Assembly (NCBI GenBank): GCA_041916675.1
Contig: JAYRZB010000001.1
Location: forward strand, 62,001-126,000
DNA length: 64,000 nt
Origin: JAYRZB01 sp041916675
GTDB taxonomy: Bacteria; Pseudomonadota; Alphaproteobacteria; Rhizobiales; Devosiaceae
Direction of reading: 5' to 3'
A model generated the notes under the pieces. That model was not told the origin of the DNA, did no database searches, and saw only the letters and a program-made list of their open reading frames with translations. The position numbers and the translations under genes are program-made. Every line of letters begins with the position of its first letter. The first letter of the stretch is position 1. Positions 17,024-25,308 of the stretch are shown one piece after another.

Positions 17024-18346
17024 ATGTCTCAGGATCAGCTTGGCAATGCGGTGTCGGCAGCGGATGAAGCAACGCTGCGTGGCATCGATGATTTTGTTGC
17101 CGGGTTTCTTGGATACGAGAAGCGGGCAGTCAATATTCTGGCGGCAGCGGATGCTGATCCGGGCGCAGCACTGGCCAATATCTATGCCGGTTTCACCTGG
17201 ATGTTTCTGGAAGCAGTTGGGGCAAAGGACGCAGCCTCAGGGTACCTGAAGCGTGCGCGGGCGTGTGTGGCCGGGGCCAATGAGCGGGAGCGCATGCTGC
17301 TGGCATTGCTCGAGCGCTGGATTGTCGATGATGTGCCGGGGGCGCAGGCAATCGGGGAGGAGATTGTCGATCTCTTTCCCCGCGACCTCGTGACGGTGAA
17401 GTTGCACCAGTACATGAGTTTTAACCGAGGCGACGTGCATGCCATGCTGCGGATTGCGCGCAAGGCGGAGCCTCACATAGCCGAAAATGCGCATCTGCAC
17501 GGGATGCTGGCTTTTGGGTTGGAGCAGACCGATCAGATCTCCGAAGCAGAAGCCGCAGCGCGCAAGGCGCTGAGCATCAAGCACAAGGAGCCCTGGGCCC
17601 AGCACGCGCTGGCGCATGTAATGCTTTCGACCGGCCGTGTGCGTGAGGGGGAAGCGTTCATGGCTGATGCGTCGCGGACGTGGGTGGACCTCAACTCCTT
17701 CATGTATACCCACAACTGGTGGCACCGGGCAGTGTTCAATATCAGCCTGGGGGATTTTCAGTCGGTGTTCGATGCCTATGACAACCATGTGTGGGGGATC
17801 GAGAAAGACTATTCGCAGGATCAGGTGGGGGCGGTGTCGCTGCTGGCGCGCATGGAAGTTGCGGGGCTCGATGTTGGCAATCGCTGGAGCGATGTGGCGG
17901 ATCACCTCAAAGTGCGGGCGCGCGATACAGTTCAGCCGTTTTTGAGCCTGCAGTACCTTTATGGGTTGGCGCGGGCGGATAGGGAAGAAGCCGATGACCT
18001 GATGGCGGCGATTGCCGACAAGGGTGCTTCAACCACGGCGTTCGACCGGATTGTGTGGCGCGAGGTGGCGCTGCCGGCAGCGCGCGGCGTGCTGGCGCAT
18101 GCCCGGCGCGATTTTCGCGTGGCGGCCGACAATCTGGCGCTGGCGCTGCCGCGCATGATCGAGATAGGCGGCAGCCATGCGCAGCGCGACCTGTTCGGGC
18201 AATTGTTGCAGGATGCCTATCTGAAATCGGAAAACTGGGTGGCTGCCCGGCAGATGCTGGAGAAGCGGCGCCTTTGGGACCCCGATGGCGTGCCGGTGAA
18301 GCAGGGGCTGGCTCTGGTGGCTGCCCGATTGGGAGAGAAGGCATAG
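17024..18346 (+). CDS. Tetratricopeptide-repeat protein, TTC38-like
   Basis: 440 aa, almost entirely alpha-helical with degenerate TPR-like units. The segment LNSFMYTHNWWHRAVFNISLGD in the middle (WWHRAVF core) and the preceding HALAHVMLSTGRVREG unit are characteristic of the TTC38 family, soluble proteins of unknown biochemical function in bacteria and animals. No signal peptide or membrane segment. The stop TAG is followed directly by the start of the P1 peptidase gene (2 bp between), so the two are probably co-translated. The conserved HNWWH histidines and tryptophans hint at a binding site, but this is inference. Confidence 0.8.
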   Translation: MSQDQLGNAVSAADEATLRGIDDFVAGFLGYEKRAVNILAAADADPGAALANIYAGFTWMFLEAVGAKDAASGYLKRARACVAGANERERMLLALLERWIVDDVPGAQAIGEEIVDLFPRDLVTVKLHQYMSFNRGDVHAMLRIARKAEPHIAENAHLHGMLAFGLEQTDQISEAEAAARKALSIKHKEPWAQHALAHVMLSTGRVREGEAFMADASRTWVDLNSFMYTHNWWHRAVFNISLGDFQSVFDAYDNHVWGIEKDYSQDQVGAVSLLARMEVAGLDVGNRWSDVADHLKVRARDTVQPFLSLQYLYGLARADREEADDLMAAIADKGASTTAFDRIVWREVALPAARGVLAHARRDFRVAADNLALALPRMIEIGGSHAQRDLFGQLLQDAYLKSENWVAARQMLEKRRLWDPDGVPVKQGLALVAARLGEKA

Positions 18347-18348
18347 TG

Positions 18349-19353
18349 ATGCGGCCCGGACCAAGAAATCTGATCACCGACGTGGCGGGCCTGTATGTTG
18401 GTAACGCGCAGGATGACCGGCTGAAATCGGGCACAACGGTGCTGTTGGGCGACAGGCCCTTTATCGCCTCGGTCGATGTGATGGGCGGTTCGCCGGGCGC
18501 GCGGGAGACTGACCTGCTGCAGCCCGACAAACTGGTGGAAGCGGTCGATGCCCTAGTGCTCTCGGGTGGCTCTGCCTTCGGGCTCGACGCCTGTTCTGGC
18601 GTAACCGATGGGTTACGGCGCATGGGGCGCGGGTTTCGGGTGGAAACGGTGACGGTGCCGATTGTGCCGGGCGCGATTGTGTTCGACCTGATCAATGGCG
18701 GCGACAAGAACTGGGCCGAGAATCCTTATCGCGGGCTCGGAGCGCGGGCTTTGGCCGCTGCTTCGGCTGATTTCACCCTGGGCACTGTCGGGGCAGGGAC
18801 GGGGGCTTTGACGGCCAACCTGAAAGGCGGGTTGGGGTCTGCGTCAATTGTTCTGCCCAATGGTGCGACGGTGGGCGCACTGGTTGTGGCCAACCCGACC
18901 GGCAGCGTGACCGTTGGCAACCGGCCGCAATTCTGGGCGGCGCCCTTCGAGATGGATGGCGAGTTCGGTGGACTTGGCACCTATCCCGGGCCGGTGTCGT
19001 TTGAAGACACAAGCCTGACCAAGCGCGGGTCGGTCAACGCGATTGCCAACACAACGATTGCCGTTGTTGCCACGGATGCTGCACTGAGCAAGGCGCAGGC
19101 CAAGCGAATGGCCGTCGCTGCGCAAGACGGCATTGCCCGAGGGGCCGTTCCGTCGCACACACCGGTCGACGGCGACCTTGTCTTCGCGGTGTCAACCGGC
19201 GACAAGCCGATGGTTGACCCTATGCTGGAGCAGATATTCCTGGGACACGCGGCGGCAACCTGCCTGGCCCGGGCCATGGCGCGGGCAATATTCCATGCCT
19301 CTGCTGCCCCGGATGATCTGGTGCCAACCTGGCAGAGCAAGTTCGAAGGTTAG
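18349..19353 (+). CDS. P1 family peptidase (DmpA/BapA-like, self-processing aminopeptidase)
   Basis: 334 aa from ATG 18349 (GGGAGAGAAGGC upstream; a GTG at 18346 is also possible). The family makes an inactive chain that cleaves itself before a Ser/Thr, which becomes the N-terminal nucleophile. Here the processing site is readable as N234-T235 in AIANTTIAVVATDAAL. Other conserved blocks are GGSPGARETDLL (46-57), LSGGSAFGLDA (71-81) and GAIVFDLINGGD (108-119). Relatives cleave N-terminal residues from peptides, including D-amino acids or beta-amino acids. No signal peptide. It forms an operon with the TPR gene and ends 4 bp inside the convergent ATC-hydrolase-like gene. Confidence 0.9.
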   Translation: MRPGPRNLITDVAGLYVGNAQDDRLKSGTTVLLGDRPFIASVDVMGGSPGARETDLLQPDKLVEAVDALVLSGGSAFGLDACSGVTDGLRRMGRGFRVETVTVPIVPGAIVFDLINGGDKNWAENPYRGLGARALAAASADFTLGTVGAGTGALTANLKGGLGSASIVLPNGATVGALVVANPTGSVTVGNRPQFWAAPFEMDGEFGGLGTYPGPVSFEDTSLTKRGSVNAIANTTIAVVATDAALSKAQAKRMAVAAQDGIARGAVPSHTPVDGDLVFAVSTGDKPMVDPMLEQIFLGHAAATCLARAMARAIFHASAAPDDLVPTWQSKFEG

Positions 19354-19802
19354 GCCCCGGGTTTGACGTGGTAGCAGAAGTTGCAGACACCATCGCCCTG
19401 CATGCAGGTCTTGGTGCGCTCAAGCCTTAGGCCGAGTTGATCGGCCATGGCATAATCGCCGTCGCAAATCAGCAGGGCGCCGAGGTCGCGGGCGCCGATC
19501 GATTCCATGAACTCGGCATAGTCGCAGTGGGTGACGTGGTTGCGCAGGACGGTGTCAGTTTGCTCGATAGTCTGGAATTCGTAACGCACACCCTCGCCAA
19601 ATCCGGCGAATTCGGCGGCCAGGGTTGGAATATCGAGCAAGCTGCCGCGTGCGGCCACCGCCTCCCGATTTGATTTATCGAGAGCCTGGCGCACCAGTTG
19701 ATGTGCCCGTTCGACGCCCAGTTCGGCTTCCATGGCGCGCACCAGCGGGATCTGTGCCTGCACGGCCTGGGTTATGCGTTCAAAAGGAGATTGTCGGGAC
19801 AT
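19350..19802 (-). CDS. L-2-amino-thiazoline-4-carboxylic acid hydrolase family protein
   Basis: 150 aa from ATG 19802 (AAGGTGCCCGA upstream); an earlier in-frame ATG at 19916 would add 38 low-complexity residues and is less likely. The C-terminal half has the family pattern: HCDYAEFMESIGARDLGALL, then a DGDYAMADQLG helix, then RTKTCMQGDGVCNFCYH with its cluster of cysteines. ATC hydrolase opens the thiazoline ring in the conversion of amino-thiazoline carboxylate to cysteine, but most genomic members are untested and may do other chemistry. Shares 4 bp with the convergent P1 peptidase gene. Confidence 0.75.
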   Translation of the reverse strand: MSRQSPFERITQAVQAQIPLVRAMEAELGVERAHQLVRQALDKSNREAVAARGSLLDIPTLAAEFAGFGEGVRYEFQTIEQTDTVLRNHVTHCDYAEFMESIGARDLGALLICDGDYAMADQLGLRLERTKTCMQGDGVCNFCYHVKPGA

Positions 19803-20196
19803 TCGGGCACCTTGGTTGCTGGCCGATTGTGCAGCATCGGCTGAACCTTTGCCAAGAACCTGTCCACGAGGCGCCGGAGCATCGAGTCGGTCTCTTACTT
19901 CGACAAACGGCGACATGCACTGTCCGGGCTGATTCCATTTATAAATTTGTAACTTTCTGTCATCCGGGGCTTTTATTCCCTAATGGAACATGGCAGGAAT
20001 GTGTTCAGGCAAGGATCGATCTGCCACATTTGTATCAAATTGATCCGAAACCGAACCATTCTTGCAACAGGTAGCCCCCAAAAGTCATCGAACGTTATCC
20101 CCGTGCGCCAAAATCCTGCTTGACGGGGTTGTATTGGGCGTCGCGGTCTGAGAAATATGCTCGTGACTTCGGTCTTATCTATAAGGGGAATGCAAG
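19803..20196 (+). other. Intergenic region before the outer-membrane barrel genes
   Basis: 394 bp between the divergently oriented ATC-hydrolase-like gene and the first barrel gene. No coding region with a ribosome site is visible. TTGTAT (20129-20134) and AAATAT (20153-20158) at 18-bp spacing could be the barrel promoter. The barrel start has a strong site, AAGGGGAATGCAAG. Confidence 0.4.
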
Positions 20197-20736
20197 ATGA
20201 CTATTCGTTCGCTTCTGCTCGGCTCTGCCGCTGCACTCGCACTGGTTTCCGGTGCTCAGGCTGCCGACCTCCTGGTTGTCCAGCCGTCGCCCGTCTATGA
20301 AGACGTGTCGGCTTTCAGCTTTGAAGGCTTCTATGCTGGCGTCACCGCTGGCGGTATCGCCGTTTCCAGCGGCGGTTCGGCTGGCTCGATCGGTATCGTG
20401 GCCGGTGCCAACTTCCTCGTGAGCGATGCTTTCCTCGCTGGCGTGGAATTCCAGGCTGATGCCCTTTACTACGCAGGTGCGTTCAACGCTTCTGACTTCC
20501 TGGTCCTCGGCCACCTCGGCGCCGTGGTTTCCGACAACGTTCAGGTTTACGCAGCCCTCGGCGGCGGCGTGATCAACGATGCCGGCACCTCGTATGGCAC
20601 CTGGGCTTATGGCGCTGGCGCCGAATTCGCAGTGACCGATTCGGTTTCGCTGCGCGGCGAAGTGCTCGGCCTCTACGTGCCGTCGGTTTCGACCCACGGC
20701 GTGAAGGCTACCGCTGGCGTGCTGTTCCACTTCTAG
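20197..20736 (+). CDS. Small outer-membrane beta-barrel protein (paralogue 1 of 3)
   Basis: 179 aa. Signal peptide of 22 residues ending AQA before ADLLVV. The mature chain is a Gly/Ala/Val-rich set of alternating strands ending in the aromatic outer-membrane signal VLFHF. The N-terminal block FSFEGFYAGVTAGG matches the WxGFYAGxxxG opening of the Omp25/Omp31-type barrels of Rhizobiales, though this protein is shorter. It is predicted to be an 8-stranded barrel of unknown ligand. Two paralogues follow in tandem; a strong terminator ends this unit. Confidence 0.82.
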   Translation: MTIRSLLLGSAAALALVSGAQAADLLVVQPSPVYEDVSAFSFEGFYAGVTAGGIAVSSGGSAGSIGIVAGANFLVSDAFLAGVEFQADALYYAGAFNASDFLVLGHLGAVVSDNVQVYAALGGGVINDAGTSYGTWAYGAGAEFAVTDSVSLRGEVLGLYVPSVSTHGVKATAGVLFHF

Positions 20737-21046
20737 TGGTTTTGACTGGGCCCGGCTCCACAAGAGCCGGGTAGCGTCTCGCATAACCCATTTCGGCGAA
20801 CCGACAAGCTCGGTTCGCCGTTTTGGTTTTTGGGGCTTTGATCGTCTCGGTTGTCGAGAGCATGCGACCTGCGCGCCGCCCAGGCAGGTAACTAACTTGC
20901 TGAATTGAATGGCAGGGAATCCTCATTTAAATCGCTCTATTGACGTACGCGTCGGGCTCGCACGGTCAGCACACTTCGCGCCTTGCGATATCTTGGTGCG
21001 AATTCACCGTTGCCGACACGAGCTTTTGATTTGATGAGGGTATTAA
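20737..21046 (+). other. Intergenic region between barrel genes 1 and 2
   Basis: 310 bp holding two stem-loops (20751-20771 and 20794-20820 with T-tail) and then an AT-richer stretch before the next start. TTGACG at 20940-20945 could be a -35 element but no good -10 follows at 16-18 bp. No ORF supported. Confidence 0.4.
20794..20830 (+). terminator. Strong intrinsic terminator after barrel gene 1
   Basis: CGGCGAACCGA (20794-20804), loop CAAGC, TCGGTTCGCCG (20810-20820), then TTTTGGTTTTTGG. An 11-bp perfect stem with a T-rich tail. A second hairpin, CCCGGCT/AGCCGGG (20751-20771), lies between it and the stop codon. Confidence 0.88.
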
Positions 21047-21574
21047 ATGACTATTGCGCTCCGCGTCGCCGCTATTGCACTTTTTGGAATGGCAGGTGCT
21101 GTTCAGGCGGCCGACTTGACCCCGTTGCCTCAGGCGATAGCGCCGGAGCAGCCCGCAGCGTTCAGTTTTGAAGGTCTTTACGTTGGTGCAACCGCAGGCA
21201 TGGGCTGGACCAACGGCGGCTCAGGAAGTTACGGAACTGTCGGCGTCGTCGCTGGCGGTCACGTAGCGATCGTTGAGGACGTTCTGATTGGCGCTGAGCT
21301 GCAGGTCAGCCGCGGCTATTATGACGGAATGTTCGACGGCTCCGAATGGCTCGCGCTCGCGCATGCCGGATTTGTGGCCGGGGACCTGTTCATGTATGCC
21401 GCTGCCGGTGGCGGTCAGATCAATCAGGCTGAGGACGCCGTCGCGTTTGGCGCGGGTGCCGAATACGCGATATCTGACAACATCGCGATCCGCGGTGAGG
21501 TGCTTCGGCTTTTCGAGCCCGGCGGCGACAACACGGCAATCAAGGCCAATACGGGCGTGATGTTCCACTTCTAG
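21047..21574 (+). CDS. Small outer-membrane beta-barrel protein (paralogue 2 of 3)
   Basis: 175 aa, with a signal peptide ending VQA before ADLTPL. Same layout as paralogue 1: FSFEGLYVGATAGMG after the signal, strands rich in Gly and Ala, a GAGAEYAISDNIAIRGEVL segment that aligns with GAGAEFAVTDSVSLRGEVL of paralogue 1, and the terminal GVMFHF. The three copies clearly share descent but differ in strand and loop residues, as expected for surface-exposed proteins. The upstream GAGGGTATTAA provides the ribosome site. Confidence 0.82.
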   Translation: MTIALRVAAIALFGMAGAVQAADLTPLPQAIAPEQPAAFSFEGLYVGATAGMGWTNGGSGSYGTVGVVAGGHVAIVEDVLIGAELQVSRGYYDGMFDGSEWLALAHAGFVAGDLFMYAAAGGGQINQAEDAVAFGAGAEYAISDNIAIRGEVLRLFEPGGDNTAIKANTGVMFHF

Positions 21575-21609
21575 CGCGAGCGGATGCAGCGTCCAATCAA
21601 GCGGCTGAC

Positions 21610-21634
21610 GCCCCAGATGTGTTGCATCTGGGGC
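21610..21634 (+). other. Stem-loop after barrel gene 2
   Basis: GCCCCAGATG (21610-21619), loop TGTTG, CATCTGGGGC (21625-21634). A perfect 10-bp stem 35 bp after the stop, without a T-run. It may be a weak terminator or a 3'-end stabiliser. Confidence 0.6.
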
Positions 21635-21733
21635 ACCGGGCGCCGGGAAATAACGAAGTCGCTGCGAACATCATTGAATCATTTACCTTTGCGATTTATG
21701 CGTTCGGTCGATCATTTTTTGAGAGATTCTGAG

Positions 21734-22258
21734 ATGCATGTTCTTGCAAAGGCTTCACTAGCATTCCTTTTGGCCGCTGGCGTGGCTTCCGCCGCCCAAG
21801 CCGCTGACCTGGTGGTTCTTGACCCGGTGATCTATGACGAATCTCAGCCCATGATCTGGGATGGGTTCTATGCGGGTGTTACCGGCGGCGCGTCCAGAAC
21901 GTCTGTGGGCTATGTCAATGTTGGCGCCGCAGTTGGTTATAATGCAGTGGTGGCCGATGGCGTCGTAGTGGGTGTTGAGCTGCAGGCTTCGACTTATTTC
22001 AATCAGAGTGGATACATCGGCAGTGATATTCTCGCCTTTGCTCGGGCAGGCGTGCTTTTGAGCGATGATGTGCTGGTTTATGGGCTTGCTGGTGTCGGCG
22101 TTCTGATTCCGGAAACTGAGGTTTACACCATCGGCGCCGGCCTTGAATACGCCGTGGCGGACAATGTGAGCCTGCGGCTTGAAGCGCAGGGCCTTGGTTC
22201 GTTTGGCGGTGCGCCGCAGCTGGGCAAGCTCTCGATCGGGGCGATGTTCCACTTCTAA
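21734..22258 (+). CDS. Small outer-membrane beta-barrel protein (paralogue 3 of 3)
   Basis: 174 aa from ATG 21734, chosen because it begins a clear signal peptide (MHVLAKASLAFLLAAGVASA, cut before ADLVVL); the frame is open 50 codons further up without support. WDGFYAGVTGG follows, closest of the three to the Omp25/Omp31 consensus, then GAGLEYAVADNVSLRLEAQ and the terminal AMFHF. The most divergent of the three copies. A terminator lies 24 bp after the stop. Confidence 0.82.
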   Translation: MHVLAKASLAFLLAAGVASAAQAADLVVLDPVIYDESQPMIWDGFYAGVTGGASRTSVGYVNVGAAVGYNAVVADGVVVGVELQASTYFNQSGYIGSDILAFARAGVLLSDDVLVYGLAGVGVLIPETEVYTIGAGLEYAVADNVSLRLEAQGLGSFGGAPQLGKLSIGAMFHF

Positions 22259-22281
22259 TCTGTAGTTCTTCGTATGATGAT

Positions 22282-22315
22282 GGGCCTCGCCACAAGCGGG
22301 GCCCTCTGCCTTTTT
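22282..22315 (+). terminator. Intrinsic terminator after barrel gene 3
   Basis: GGGCCTCGC (22282-22290), loop CACAA, GCGGGGCCC (22296-22304; one G-U pair), then TCTGCCTTTTT. It closes the barrel cluster and separates it from nuo. Confidence 0.8.
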
Positions 22316-22533
22316 GGCGACCATTCGTCTGCGACGCGGGACAGGCCCCTGCGGGCAGAAATTCGTGATGTGGTTTTTTGCCCCGGAAGGGGTGGCATTG
22401 TCCGTTCTCTACTTGAAACGGGCATGGCGCTGGGCTAAGCCCTAGCCGTAACTTATTGCGCCGGGGGCGGTGATTTGGAGCCGTTCTTTCCAGCGCGCCG
22501 GCCGCCCGGCCGGTGTCAAAAACAGGCTGTCGC

Positions 22534-22899
22534 ATGAACGATTTGCTCAGCAACTATCTGCCCATCGTGATTTTTATCGGCCTTGCCGCCGTCATTGGCC
22601 TGGCGCTGTTGGCCGCACCGTTTCTGGTGGCGATCAAACGCCCGGACCCGGAAAAGGTTTCAGCCTACGAGTGCGGCTTTGAAGCGTTCGACGATGCGCG
22701 CATGAAGTTCGACGTCCGATTCTACCTGGTGTCGATCCTGTTCATTATCTTCGATCTGGAAGTGGCCTTCCTTTTCCCCTGGGCGGTAGCGTTCAAGGAC
22801 GTGGGCTGGTTCGGCTTCTGGTCGATGATGATCTTCCTCGGTGTGCTCACCGTGGGCTTTATCTACGAATGGCGTAAAGGGGCATTGGAATGGGATTGA
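22534..22899 (+). CDS. nuoA: NADH-quinone oxidoreductase subunit A
   Basis: 121 aa with three membrane helices. Contains the family landmarks KRPDPEKVSAYECGFEAFDDARMKFDVRFY and the acidic helix FIIFDLEVAFLFPW. NuoA helps form the junction between the membrane arm and the quinone chamber of complex I. ATG 22534 is preferred over the GTG at 22513, which would add seven atypical residues. First gene of the nuo operon; it overlaps nuoB by 10 bp. Confidence 0.96.
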   Translation: MNDLLSNYLPIVIFIGLAAVIGLALLAAPFLVAIKRPDPEKVSAYECGFEAFDDARMKFDVRFYLVSILFIIFDLEVAFLFPWAVAFKDVGWFGFWSMMIFLGVLTVGFIYEWRKGALEWD

Positions 22900-23471
22900 G
22901 CCCGACTTCTGGCACTCTGGTCTCGCAGGCGCCCAAGGGAATCATCGATCCGCGCACCAATAAACCGGTGGGCGCTGATGATCCGTTTTTCACCGATATC
23001 AATGACGAACTGGCCGACAAGGGTTTTATCGTCACCGCGACCGACGACCTGATCAACTGGGCCCGAACCGGCTCGCTGATGTGGATGACGTTCGGGCTAG
23101 CCTGCTGCGCCGTGGAAATGATGCAGATGTCGATGCCGCGCTACGACGCCGAGCGTTTCGGCTTCGCGCCGCGTGGCAGCCCGCGACAGTCGGACGTGAT
23201 GATTGTTGCCGGGACGCTGACCAACAAGATGGCGCCAGCCTTGCGCAAGGTCTACGACCAGATGCCCGAGCCACGCTATGTGATCTCGATGGGCAGCTGC
23301 GCCAATGGCGGCGGTTACTACCACTATTCCTATTCGGTGGTGCGCGGGTGCGATCGGATCGTGCCGGTTGATATTTATGTGCCCGGGTGTCCCCCGACGG
23401 CGGAAGCGCTGCTCTATGGCGTGCTGCTGCTGCAAAAGAAGATCCGCCGCATCGGCACGATCGAACGCTAA
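22890..23471 (+). CDS. nuoB: NADH-quinone oxidoreductase subunit B
   Basis: 193 aa. Holds the terminal [4Fe-4S] cluster N2: C72 and C73 (GLACCAVEMM), C137 (GSCANGG) and C167 (VPGCPPT). The quinone is reduced next to this cluster. The N-terminal ~35 residues are a variable extension. Overlaps nuoA by 10 bp and is followed by nuoC after 44 bp. Confidence 0.97.
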   Translation: MGLSPTSGTLVSQAPKGIIDPRTNKPVGADDPFFTDINDELADKGFIVTATDDLINWARTGSLMWMTFGLACCAVEMMQMSMPRYDAERFGFAPRGSPRQSDVMIVAGTLTNKMAPALRKVYDQMPEPRYVISMGSCANGGGYYHYSYSVVRGCDRIVPVDIYVPGCPPTAEALLYGVLLLQKKIRRIGTIER

Positions 23472-23515
23472 AACTTCCGCACCGGTCGTGGTGCGATTTC
23501 AGGTGAAGCATCCTT

Positions 23516-24118
23516 ATGGAAGACGCTTTGAAAGAACTGGGCGACTACATCGCGCAAAAGCTGGGTGAGCAGGTGCTCGGCCATGCCATCCGGTATGGAG
23601 AGCTCACCGTGCAGGTGCAGCCGCAGGCGATACTCGATGTGGTGCGCTTCCTGCGGGACGACGCGCAGTGCCGGTTCGTGTCGATTGTGGACATTTGCGG
23701 GGCTGATTACCCCGAGCGCGACCAGCGCTTTGAAGTGGTCTATCACTTTCTCAGCCCATACAAGAACAAGCGCATCCGCCTGAAAGTTGCGACCGACGAT
23801 GTGACGCCCGTTCCCTCGATTACGAGCGATTTCCCAGGCGCCGATTGGTACGAGCGGGAGGCCTACGACCTCTACGGCATTCTGTTTACCGGTCACCCGG
23901 ACCTGCGGCGGTTGCTGACCGACTATGGCTTTGAGGGGCACCCGCTGCGCAAGGACTTTCCTCTGTCTGGCTTCGTGCAGGTGCGTTACGACGAAGAGCG
24001 CAAGCGCGTGGTCAACGAGCCGGTGCGGCTGGCCCAGGAATTCCGTTCATTTGATTACCTGTCGCCGTGGGAGGGCACCGACTATGTGCTGCCTGGCGAT
24101 GAGAAGGCGAAGCACTGA
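23516..24118 (+). CDS. nuoC: NADH-quinone oxidoreductase subunit C
   Basis: 200 aa. The 30-kDa subunit motif ERDQRFEVVYHFLSP is followed by DWYEREAYDLYGILFTGHPDLRRLLTDYGFEGHPLRKDFP. Scaffolds the Q module against NuoD. It is a separate gene here, not fused to nuoD as in E. coli. Its stop shares 1 bp with the nuoD start (TGATG). Confidence 0.97.
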   Translation: MEDALKELGDYIAQKLGEQVLGHAIRYGELTVQVQPQAILDVVRFLRDDAQCRFVSIVDICGADYPERDQRFEVVYHFLSPYKNKRIRLKVATDDVTPVPSITSDFPGADWYEREAYDLYGILFTGHPDLRRLLTDYGFEGHPLRKDFPLSGFVQVRYDEERKRVVNEPVRLAQEFRSFDYLSPWEGTDYVLPGDEKAKH

Positions 24119-25308
24119 TGTCAGAAGCAGAAGTCCGCACATTCACGATCAATTTCGGCCCCCAGCATCCATCGGCGCATGGTGTGTTGCGGCTGGTGCT
24201 GGAGCTTGATGGCGAGGTTGTCGAGCGCGTCGATCCGCATATCGGCTTGCTGCATCGCGGCACGGAAAAGCTGATCGAGCACAAGACGTATCTGCAGGCG
24301 GTGCCGTATTTCGACCGCCTCGACTATGTGGCGCCGATGAACCAGGAGCATGCGTTTGCCCTGGCGGTGGAAAAGCTGCTGGGCATCACCGTGCCGTTCC
24401 GCGGGCAATTGATCCGCGTGCTCTATTCGGAAATCGGGCGGCTGCTGTCGCACATTCTGAATGTGACGACGCAGGCGATGGACGTTGGTGCGCTCACCCC
24501 ACCGCTTTGGGGGTTCGATGAACGTGAAAAGCTGATGATCTTTTACGAGCGGGCGTGCGGTGCTCGCCTGCATGCGGCCTATTTCCGGCCTGGCGGTGTG
24601 CATCAGGACCTTCCGCAGGACCTTATCGACGATATCAGCGGATTCTGCGATCCGTTCCTGAAGGTGCTTGATGATCTTGAGAGCCTGCTGACCGGCAATC
24701 GCATCTATATGCAGCGCAATGCCGATATCGGTGTTGTTTCGCTCGATGATGCCTGGAAGTGGGGCTTTTCGGGGGTGATGGTGCGCGGTTCGGGCGCGGC
24801 CTGGGACCTGCGCAAGAGCCAGCCCTACGAATGCTATGATCAGCTCGATTTTGATGTTCCGGTGGGCAAGAACGGCGACTGCTACGACCGCTATCTCTGC
24901 CGCATGGAAGAAATGCGCCAGTCGATCCGGATCATGAAGCAGTGTATCGCGCTGCTCAATTCGCCCGAGGGCAAAGGCCCGGTTTCGTCGACCGACGGCA
25001 AGATCGTGCCGCCCAAGCGCGGTGAGATGAAGCAGTCGATGGAAGCCCTGATCCATCACTTCAAGCTCTACACCGAAGGATACAAGGTGCCGGCGGGCGA
25101 AGTGTATGCCGCCGTCGAAGCGCCCAAGGGCGAGTTTGGGGTTTACCTGGTTTCGGATGGGACCAACAAACCCTATCGCTGCAAGATCAAGGCGCCCGGA
25201 TTTGCGCATATTGCAGCGATGAGCATGCTGTGCAGTGGCCATATGCTGGCTGACGTTTCCGCGATCATTGGGTCGCTCGATATCGTGTTCGGAGAGGTTG
25301 ATCGCTAA
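24118..25308 (+). CDS. nuoD: NADH-quinone oxidoreductase subunit D
   Basis: 396 aa, the 49-kDa subunit. FGPQHPSAHGVLRLVLELDGE near the N-terminus holds the conserved quinone-site histidine; HRGTEKLIE, YFDRLDYVAPMNQEHAFALAVE and RSGAAWDLRKSQPYE-like blocks follow, and it ends with SIIGSLDIVFGEVDR (here AIIGSLDIVFGEVDR). With NuoB it forms the ubiquinone-binding cavity. It overlaps nuoE by 1 bp. Confidence 0.97.
   Translation: MSEAEVRTFTINFGPQHPSAHGVLRLVLELDGEVVERVDPHIGLLHRGTEKLIEHKTYLQAVPYFDRLDYVAPMNQEHAFALAVEKLLGITVPFRGQLIRVLYSEIGRLLSHILNVTTQAMDVGALTPPLWGFDEREKLMIFYERACGARLHAAYFRPGGVHQDLPQDLIDDISGFCDPFLKVLDDLESLLTGNRIYMQRNADIGVVSLDDAWKWGFSGVMVRGSGAAWDLRKSQPYECYDQLDFDVPVGKNGDCYDRYLCRMEEMRQSIRIMKQCIALLNSPEGKGPVSSTDGKIVPPKRGEMKQSMEALIHHFKLYTEGYKVPAGEVYAAVEAPKGEFGVYLVSDGTNKPYRCKIKAPGFAHIAAMSMLCSGHMLADVSAIIGSLDIVFGEVDR

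Noticed and set aside
20126..20160. TTGACG at 20120 as the -35 of barrel gene 1
   Set aside because: The bases 16-18 bp further on (around GCGGTC) do not resemble a -10; the alternative TTGTAT/AAATAT pair is noted instead at low confidence.
22259..22533. Second attachment site matching the tRNA-Asp 3' end near nuoA
   Set aside because: I read the region for GTTCGAGCC-type sequence and found none; no integrase gene is in the block.
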